A stretch of DNA of 38,943 bases from Bryobacterales bacterium (GTDB taxonomy: Bacteria > Acidobacteriota > Terriglobia > Bryobacterales > Bryobacteraceae). The notes beneath the pieces were generated by a model. The model saw nothing but the letters and a program-made list of their open reading frames with translations, made no database searches and was not told the origin of the DNA. The translations under genes and the position numbers were made by a program. Positions within the stretch are counted from its first letter, which is position 1, and the number at the start of each line of letters is the position of its first letter. The stretch lies in the NCBI GenBank assembly GCA_003164035.1, contig PLRS01000103.1, forward strand, positions 12,334 to 51,276, in the 5' to 3' direction. Shown in pieces: positions 34,285 through 38,943 of the stretch.

Positions 34285-35487
34285 ATGCGTAACGGCCAGT
34301 CGGCCTTTCGATTCTTCGGGCTGATAGGATTCGCCATGGCGTACGCGCTGGCAGCCGGACTGGCCCGGTACGCCGGTCTCTCCTTGTGGATTGTTACGGC
34401 GCTTGCCGTCTCGGGTGCGGTCGCTTTCCTCGCGCTGGCCATGGTGACCAAGATCGTCACCGGCGCCGAATCGCTCACCTACTATCATCACCAAACGGCG
34501 GTCCTCCTGATGGCTGCGCTGGTGCTTTCCGGGCTTCGCGCGCCGTTACTGCCGTATCTCGATATTGCAGTCCTTGGTATCGGCGTTTTTCTGGTATTTG
34601 GCCGGATCGGTTGCCTCAAAGTAGGATGCTGCCATGGTCTCCCATGCCCGCGCGGCGTGCGGTACCCCAGACATTACCTCGATTCCGGTTTTCCCGGGCA
34701 TTTGGTGGAAGTAGCGCTTGTCCCGGTTCAGGCGGTGGAATCGCTAGGCGTACTGGGGATTGTCTGCCTGGGCACTCTGCAAGTAATCACCCGCCGCCCA
34801 CCGGGTTCCGCTCTGTCGTCGTATCTTGTCGCATACGCCTTCCTCCGATTCCTTCTGGAGTTCTTCCGGGGCGGCACGGACCGCCGTTTTCTGTGGGGTT
34901 TCTCCGAGGCGCAATGGACGTCTCTCGCGATCGTCTGCGCCACCGTCGGCTTGGAGACTCACGGAGAGTTGCCGTTCGAAATGTGGCATAGGTTCGCCGT
35001 AGTTGCCATGGCGCTGGTGACCATCGCTTTACAGTTTCATCCACTCTTGCGCTTCACTCGTGGGCTTATCGATCCCTTCCATATTGAAGAACTCGCCCAA
35101 GCTCTCGAACTCGCGTCCGATCTGGCCGCCGAACAGCGGCAGGGGGTTTCGCAGACTATCCATCTCGCAGTTACGAAAATGGGAGTCCAGATCTCCGGCG
35201 GCTGTTTGGGCGAAGGGGGAACGCCGGTTCGGCATTACACTCTCTCGCGGGCCGGAGGGGCGATGAGCGAGCGGACAGCCCGGCTTCTTGCCGTGTTGGT
35301 GTCTCAACTGACTCGCTCACCGTACCCGGTCAAGATCCTGCCTGGACGCAGCGGGGTTTATCATCTGGTTTTCCCAATGATCGAAGGGCCCATGAGCGGG
35401 GCGCTTTCCCGCGCTCATCGCTACTCCTCATTCCCGGAGGTGAGCGGACCGGGGGCGCTTAACCGACCTGGGGATTCCGCGGTTTAG
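34285..35487 (+). CDS. Lgt-like (prolipoprotein diacylglyceryl transferase family) membrane protein
   Basis: 400 residues, starting 8 bases after the effector gene. The N-terminal 240 residues hold six or seven membrane helices with GRIGCLKVGCCHG (106-118), the counterpart of the Lgt GRIGNFxNxE signature, PVQAVES (147-153), like the HPSQLYE block, RFLLEFFRGG (188-197) and GFSEAQWTSLAIV (205-217), like GxSMGQxLS. Canonical Lgt transfers diacylglycerol from phosphatidylglycerol to the lipobox Cys of lipoproteins at the inner membrane. Here Asn-Phe-Ile-Asn of the signature is replaced by CLKVGCCHG. The C-terminal 150 residues are soluble and absent from Lgt, with EELAQALELASDLAAEQRQG and VKILPGRSGVYHLVFP. 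It is probably a divergent paralogue, not the housekeeping enzyme, tied to the adjacent eCIS cargo. The start codon lacks a clear ribosome binding site. Confidence 0.8.
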   Translation: MRNGQSAFRFFGLIGFAMAYALAAGLARYAGLSLWIVTALAVSGAVAFLALAMVTKIVTGAESLTYYHHQTAVLLMAALVLSGLRAPLLPYLDIAVLGIGVFLVFGRIGCLKVGCCHGLPCPRGVRYPRHYLDSGFPGHLVEVALVPVQAVESLGVLGIVCLGTLQVITRRPPGSALSSYLVAYAFLRFLLEFFRGGTDRRFLWGFSEAQWTSLAIVCATVGLETHGELPFEMWHRFAVVAMALVTIALQFHPLLRFTRGLIDPFHIEELAQALELASDLAAEQRQGVSQTIHLAVTKMGVQISGGCLGEGGTPVRHYTLSRAGGAMSERTARLLAVLVSQLTRSPYPVKILPGRSGVYHLVFPMIEGPMSGALSRAHRYSSFPEVSGPGALNRPGDSAV

Positions 35488-35499
35488 GCGCGGCAACCG

Positions 35500-35573
35500 C
35501 TCCCTTACGGTCGCTGCTCGGTTACGAACACCGCGTGTTTGCAATTGCTTACCGAACCGCGACCGTCAGGGAG
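35500..35573. repeat. Long inverted repeat, possible terminator of the eCIS operon
   Basis: CTCCCTTACGGTCGC (35500-35514) and GCGACCGTCAGGGAG (35559-35573) pair at 14 of 15 positions around 44 bases. It lies 13 bases past the Lgt-like gene's stop, a good position for termination, though no T-run follows. The arm sequence resembles a repeat I associate with Solibacter-type genomes. Confidence 0.6.
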
Positions 35574-35632
35574 TGCCATATGGGCCTGCGGCCCGCCAAA
35601 AGGGATGAACACGCACGCGGCGCTCCCTGGTG

Positions 35633-35672
35633 GGGCAGGCGGTTCCGCCTGCCCGCCGGTTGTCAACCGGCG
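35633..35672. repeat. Two adjacent GC-rich palindromes
   Basis: GGGCAGGCGG (35633-35642) with CCGCCTGCCC (35645-35654), then CGCCGGTTG (35654-35662) with CAACCGGCG (35664-35672). Both are perfect, back to back. They resemble REP-type elements and may be dispersed in the genome. Confidence 0.65.
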
Positions 35673-35770
35673 TTCCGGCACGGCGCGAAATCAACAACCT
35701 GGAGAGCGTCTTCAACGGAGCGGTTGCCGGCGACTGACTCCCCCAAATCGGTTAAGCACCTGCGGACCGG

Positions 35771-35799
35771 TTGTTTCCCGCGGGCGTGCGGCATACAAT
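35771..35799 (+). promoter_or_regulatory. Candidate promoter of the amidohydrolase gene
   Basis: TTGTTT (35771-35776) and TACAAT (35794-35799) are separated by 17 bases. The -10 matches at 5 of 6 positions, but the -35 at only 3. Transcription would start near 35806, about 35 bases before the ATG. Confidence 0.4.
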
Positions 35800-35840
35800 C
35801 GAATCGGACTATTCTGGCAGCGAGGACGGGAATAAGAAAC

Positions 35841-37052
35841 ATGAATCGCAGGCGATGGATGATGCTTTCCGGGGCCGCAATAGCGCGCGGGGGCGCCGCT
35901 CAGACCCCGCAAAAGGAGCAGCCCAGCCCCCCTGACGAAGCGCAGGATACCCCGGACAAGTTCCTGCTGAAAGATTACCGCCCGGAGTCAATCTACCGGG
36001 TCCCGAAAACCGAGGTCAAGAAGGCCAAGTATCCGGTCATCGATGTGCATTGCCACGGCGCCCGTCCCCCGCAGCAGGTTGACGACATGGTTAAGTTGAT
36101 GGACGCCGCCGGCGTGGAAAAAACCGTGATCTTCACCGGTGCGGCGACGCCGGAAAGGTTCACTGAGGTGCGGCAAGCCTACCTCAAGTATCCCGGCCGT
36201 TTCGATTTGTGGTGCAGCTTCGATCTGGCGGGTGTCCACCAGCCGGGATTTGGGCCCGATGCCGTCAAAGCGCTGGAAGAGTGCCATCGTCTGGGTGCTC
36301 TGGGTGTCGGAGAGATCAGCGACAAGGGCAGGGGCTTCGCGTCCTTCGGCGGGGCCGGACGGGCCGGCTCGTCGAACCCGCCGGGGCGCGGGTTCCAGGG
36401 AAGAGGGAGCGGCTTCTCGCCGCCCAGCACCGCCCCTGCCGGTCCCCATCCGGATGATCCGCGCATGGACTCTCTATGGGATAGGTGCGCGCAGTTGGGC
36501 ATGCCCGTCAATATCCACGTCTCCGACCCCATCTGGTCCTACCAGCCGATGGACCGGAACAATGACGGCCTCATGAACGGCTATACCTGGATGATCAAAG
36601 TGACGCCCGGCATGCTGGGGCACAACGAGCTGATCGAGAGCCTGGAAGCCGCGGTGAAGAAGCACCCCAAAACGACCTTCATCGCCTGCCACCTCATGAA
36701 TCTGGACTACGATCTGGCGCGGCTGGGCCAGATCTTCGACCGGAATCCAAATCTCTATGGCGACATCTCGGCTCGCTTTGGAGAGCTTGCTCCCATCCCG
36801 CGATTCGTGTCGCAGTTCATTCAGAAATACCAGGACCGGGTGCTCTACGGGACGGACATGACCTACAACGAGCGCATGCTCCACACGACTTTCCGTATCC
36901 TGGAAACCCACGACGAGCACTTTTACGTACCTGAGCTCTTCAACTACCACTGGCCCCTCTATGGCTTCGGTTTGCCTGACGACGTATTGAAAAAGGTGTA
37001 CGCGGATAACGCCCGCGAGGTTTTCCGGAAGGCACGAAGCCACGCGGCGTGA
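35841..37052 (+). CDS. Tat-exported amidohydrolase family protein
   Basis: 403 residues from the ATG at 35841. The first 20 residues, with NRRRWMMLSGAAIA, look like a twin-arginine signal peptide, so the enzyme should act in the periplasm. The amidohydrolase-2 type metal site includes DVHCH (69-73) with His70 and His72, the strand NIHVSDPIW, TFIACHLMN and the Asp of VLYGTDMTYN. An unusual Gly/Ser/Pro-rich insertion of about 35 residues (near 172-205, with FGGAGRAGSS and GRGFQGRGSG) splits the barrel before PDDPRMDSLWDRCAQLGMPV. The family hydrolyses C-N or C-O bonds or decarboxylates aromatic acids; the substrate cannot be predicted here. Not part of the eCIS cluster, as it is separated by the repeats. 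Confidence 0.85.
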   Translation: MNRRRWMMLSGAAIARGGAAQTPQKEQPSPPDEAQDTPDKFLLKDYRPESIYRVPKTEVKKAKYPVIDVHCHGARPPQQVDDMVKLMDAAGVEKTVIFTGAATPERFTEVRQAYLKYPGRFDLWCSFDLAGVHQPGFGPDAVKALEECHRLGALGVGEISDKGRGFASFGGAGRAGSSNPPGRGFQGRGSGFSPPSTAPAGPHPDDPRMDSLWDRCAQLGMPVNIHVSDPIWSYQPMDRNNDGLMNGYTWMIKVTPGMLGHNELIESLEAAVKKHPKTTFIACHLMNLDYDLARLGQIFDRNPNLYGDISARFGELAPIPRFVSQFIQKYQDRVLYGTDMTYNERMLHTTFRILETHDEHFYVPELFNYHWPLYGFGLPDDVLKKVYADNAREVFRKARSHAA

Positions 37053-37164
37053 AGCCGCCGCCTGTTGAAACGAATCAACCACGACTTTTCCAGGCTCCCT
37101 GGCATGTCCTGTTGCCATCAGAGGCTGCCATCGAATCGTGGCATAATGAGACCGGGAGGAGGCG

Positions 37165-37422
37165 ATGAAAAACTTTCACTTGCCGCTGCCGGAGCAGACG
37201 TACAAAGGTCTCAGGGCGGAGGCCGAGCGGACGGGGGTGCCCGCGACGGCGTTGGCGCGCGAGGCCGTCGATTGGTGGCTCCGACAACAAGGCCGAAAGG
37301 CACGGCACGACGCAATCGCGGCCTACGCTACCGAAATGGCCGGAACGCGCCTCGATCTCGACGCCAACCTGGAGTCCGCCGCCATCGAGCACCTTTTGAA
37401 CACGAGCAAGGCAACAAAATGA
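37165..37422 (+). CDS. Ribbon-helix-helix antitoxin of a MazF-type pair
   Basis: 85 residues. A good ribosome binding site (GGGAGGAGG) precedes the ATG. The first 45 residues, FHLPLPEQTYKGLRAEAERT and VPATALAREAVDWWLRQQ, form a ribbon-helix-helix DNA-binding unit; the C-terminal part, with LDLDANLESAAIEHLLN, should wrap around the toxin. The stop overlaps the toxin start in ATGA, the normal layout. Antitoxins of this type neutralise MazF and repress their own promoter. Confidence 0.85.
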   Translation: MKNFHLPLPEQTYKGLRAEAERTGVPATALAREAVDWWLRQQGRKARHDAIAAYATEMAGTRLDLDANLESAAIEHLLNTSKATK

Positions 37423-37766
37423 AGCGAGGCGAGGTTTATTGGGCCGATCTGGTTCCGCGGTCCGGCTCGGAGCAAACCGGTCGGCGCCCCGTAATCCTGG
37501 TGTCTCACGACGGTTTCAACCAAACCCCTGGATGGAGATCCATAATCGTGGTCCCCATCTCGACCTCGTCGTCCCAGCCTAAGCGCGGACCCACCGTCAT
37601 AGAACTTCCGGGCGGGACTGGCGGCCTGGCCAAGACCAGCTACGCTGTGTGCCATCAGGTAACTACACTCGACCGCGCCAAGCTGACCAAGAGGCTCGGC
37701 ACTCTGGCGTCTGAATCCCTGCATGAGGTTGAGGAAGGGCTAAAGGCGGCGATGGATCTCGATTAA
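37419..37766 (+). CDS. mazF: MazF/PemK-family endoribonuclease toxin
   Basis: 115 residues from the ATG that shares ATGA with the antitoxin stop; upstream in-frame codons overlap the antitoxin and are rejected. The MazF fold is evident: MKRGEVYWADLVPRSGSEQT, then GRRPVILVSHDGFNQ with the conserved Arg, then SIIVVPISTSSSQPK with the conserved Thr or Ser, and a helix LTKRLGTLASESLHEVEEGL. MazF cuts mRNA at short sequences and slows growth. The length and the key residues are complete, so the toxin should be active. Confidence 0.93.
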   Translation: MKRGEVYWADLVPRSGSEQTGRRPVILVSHDGFNQTPGWRSIIVVPISTSSSQPKRGPTVIELPGGTGGLAKTSYAVCHQVTTLDRAKLTKRLGTLASESLHEVEEGLKAAMDLD

Positions 37767-37872
37767 CCCGCTCTCCCGCGCTCGTGTCCGGCCGTATGTG
37801 CCGTCGCGAGCGGAGGGTGCGGCGAGCCATGGCTTGCGGTTTCGTATAATGGCAGAAGCGCTCCGCCGGCGG

Positions 37873-38486
37873 ATGGTCATGACAGCCGAAGGTCCAAAGG
37901 ACGTAACCCAACTCCTCGTGGCGTGGAGCAACGGGGCCGGGCGGCACTCGATTCGCTCGTGCCCCTTATCTATGCGGAACTGCACCGGCTGGCGAGCCGC
38001 TCGATGCGCCGCGAGGGGCCTGGACATACTCTCGATACCACTGCCCTGGTTCATGAGGCGTATCTGCGGCTGGTTAACCAGGAAACGGTAAACTGGCAGA
38101 ACCGCGCGCATTTCTTTGCCGTTTCGGCGCAGGCCATGCGACATATCCTGATCGACATGGCGCGCGGCCGGAATCGGCTCCGGCGAGGCGGCGGCGCGCA
38201 CCATATTTCCCTGGAGGACGCGCCGGTGTTTTCCGACGAGCGCGCCGCGGAGTTGATCGCGCTCGATGACGCCCTGGCCGACCTGGCCAAATTGGACGAA
38301 CGCAAGAGCCGTATTGTGGAGATGCGCTACTTTGGCGGTCTTAGCGCGAAGGGGACAGCGCGAAGGGGACAGCGCGAAGGGAGCGCGAAGGGAGCGCGAA
38401 GGAGCGCGAAGGGGACAGGAGCGCGAAGGGGACGGAGCGCGAAGGGAGCGCGAAGGGGACAGCGCGAAGGGGACAGCCTGACGTGA
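37873..38486 (+). pseudogene. ECF RNA polymerase sigma factor, frameshifted and with a repeat-replaced 3' end
   Basis: The frame from the ATG at 37873 encodes TAEGPKDVTQLLVAWSNG, the usual start of an ECF (PF07638-like) sigma factor. Near 37935 the coding character jumps to another frame: RAALDSLVPLIYAELHRLAS and so on, which a one-base deletion in this gene would explain. Region 2 is intact (LDTTALVHEAYLRLVNQ, then MRHILIDMARGRNRLRRGG), and the linker reaches ERKSRIVEMRYFGGLS. There, where region 4 should start, the frame enters the repeat at 38343, encoding low-complexity AKGTARRGQREG. The promoter-recognising helix-turn-helix of region 4 is missing. TATAAT at 37845-37850 may be its old -10. 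A GTG at 37923 could still express a fragment. Confidence 0.82.
38343..38476 (+). repeat. Tandem repeat with about ten GCGCGAAGG cores
   Basis: Ten copies of GCGCGAAGG start at 38344, 38358, 38372, 38383, 38394, 38404, 38421, 38437, 38448 and 38462. Units are 10 to 17 bases long, mostly AGCGCGAAGGGGAC or AGCGCGAAGGG. The uneven spacing points to slippage within a minisatellite. No spacers of regular length, so not a CRISPR. The sigma-factor reading frame enters this array. Confidence 0.9.
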
Positions 38487-38794
38487 GCCCTTCGTGATTC
38501 CTAACGCACCTGTTATCAAGTGGATACAAATTGGCTCGATCTGCGCCCGAACGCCTCCCCTTTTAATTTCAGCGCCTTACCGACCGCCGGGGAGTCAGAA
38601 ACCAGCGAAGTAGTCAGAGCGCTCCCACGCGGAACCAGCGGCGGACCGCGGAAATGTGACCCATCCACCAACCGTCACATACTTTCAAAATATTTCTTAC
38701 CCCTTCCCTCCCAGCCCCTTACCGCCAATCCGCGCCTTTCCCACCCCCCCGTTTTTTCCCGCTCGCCCGCTATCGTGTAATCGCAAGCATCCTT
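38487..38794. other. Intergenic stretch with a polypyrimidine tract
   Basis: No gene or sigma-factor region 4 is seen in 308 bases. From about 38690 to 38770 the plus strand is almost all C and T. TGTAAT near 38776 may be a -10 for the next gene, but a -35 is lacking. Confidence 0.4.
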
Positions 38795-38943
38795 ATGTTT
38801 ATCCTGAATCCCCCACAACTCCGGGTCATCGACGCCCTGTCTAATGGCGCCTCCATGACCGACGCCGCCGCCCAAGCCGGCATCCATCGCAATACCATCG
38901 CTAACTGGCAACGCATTTCCCCCGATTTCCGCGAGGCATTAGC
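38795..38943 (+). CDS. Helix-turn-helix protein, 5' part (cut by window end)
   Basis: The open frame from the ATG at 38795 runs to the edge, so 49 codons are visible. It reads FILNPPQLRVIDALSNGASM followed by TDAAAQAGIHRNTIANWQRI and SPDFREAL. The segment TDAAAQAGIHRNTIANWQR is a helix-turn-helix of the Tnp/phage-terminase-small-subunit style, common in small unnamed acidobacterial proteins. Without the rest it cannot be told whether it is a transposase, a regulator or a packaging-type protein. Confidence 0.7.
   Translation, partial: MFILNPPQLRVIDALSNGASMTDAAAQAGIHRNTIANWQRISPDFREAL

Larger units (their letters stand above)
8613..35487 (+). other. Extracellular contractile injection system (eCIS) gene cluster
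   Basis: Twenty consecutive plus-strand genes with short gaps or 4-base overlaps encode a phage-tail-like machine: sheath, tube, cap, AAA+ ATPase, hub, spike, tip, gp25 wedge, two baseplate-J proteins, tail protein I and a DUF4157 cargo-type protein. Head, portal, terminase, integrase and lysis genes are absent, and so are T6SS membrane-complex genes (TssJLM) and TssBC. The presence of the Afp15-type ATPase, an Afp16/DUF4255 cap and DUF4157 assigns it to eCIS. No tape-measure protein and no Afp13-like fibre was recognised. Confidence 0.93.
35488..35840. other. Repeat-rich intergenic region
   Basis: 353 bases with no supported gene. It holds the long inverted repeat at 35500-35573, two adjacent hairpins at 35633-35672, and a candidate promoter at 35771-35799. 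In-frame codons upstream of 35841 do extend to 35535, but they traverse the hairpins and are not considered coding. Confidence 0.6.

Noticed and set aside
8613-35487. Type VI secretion system or prophage
   Set aside because: TssBC/TssJLM/ClpV are lacking, and so are capsid, portal, terminase, integrase and lysis genes; the Afp15, DUF4255 and DUF4157 families point to eCIS.
37798-38091. Separate small gene in frame 1
   Set aside because: Its first part is the true start of the sigma factor and the rest is out of frame with the homologous sequence; read as a frameshift.
38343-38476. CRISPR array
   Set aside because: Units are 10 to 17 bases long with no distinct spacers and no cas genes nearby.

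Overview
The window looks like chromosomal DNA of a soil acidobacterium, most probably of the Solibacter/Bryobacter group. That placement rests on the high-GC, codon-periodic sequence, GTG/TTG starts, short GC-rich intergenic hairpins, an ECF-type sigma factor, a Tat-exported amidohydrolase, a DUF4342 protein and small helix-turn-helix proteins of a kind I associate with that group. It is inference from gene content, not from a marker gene. No rRNA, tRNA, CRISPR array or insertion sequence was found.

Left flank (1-8526), housekeeping and regulation: the 3' end of a ClpC-type chaperone, two coupled small unknown genes, a SufU/IscU-like Fe-S scaffold, a reverse-strand Hpt phosphotransfer protein, a reverse-strand membrane metal-dependent hydrolase (COG1988 type), a reverse-strand zinc-motif protein divergent from a small Cro/C1-type regulator, a DUF4342 protein, an unknown 181-residue protein, an Amt ammonium transporter, a nested palindrome, and a Crp/Fnr-type regulator that ends 86 bases before the main locus.

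Centre (8613-35487), a complete-looking extracellular contractile injection system (eCIS; relatives are Afp, PVC and MAC). All genes are on the plus strand and many overlap by 4 bases. The order is sheath, tube, gp26-like assembly protein, Pro/Ala-rich protein, Afp16-type cap, Afp15-type AAA+ ATPase, 79-residue protein, Afp7-type tube-adaptor protein, LysM-like protein, gp27-like hub, gp5-like spike, PAAR-like tip, gp25-like wedge, two baseplate-J proteins, tail-protein-I/beta-structure fusion, DUF6519/beta-helix protein, a 257-residue unknown, an 874-residue DUF4157 effector-type protein, and an Lgt-like membrane protein. The expected mechanism is the standard one: the sheath contracts around a single tube built on a gp25/gp6/gpI baseplate, the spike and tip pierce the target, and the DUF4157 protein is the likeliest cargo. 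No tape-measure protein was recognised, only one sheath and one tube gene are present, and the Lgt-like protein is an unusual closing gene.

Right flank (35488-38943): a repeat-rich intergenic stretch, a Tat-signal amidohydrolase, a ribbon-helix-helix/MazF toxin-antitoxin pair, a decayed ECF sigma factor gene whose 3' part is replaced by a GCGCGAAGG-type tandem repeat, and the start of a helix-turn-helix protein cut by the window edge.
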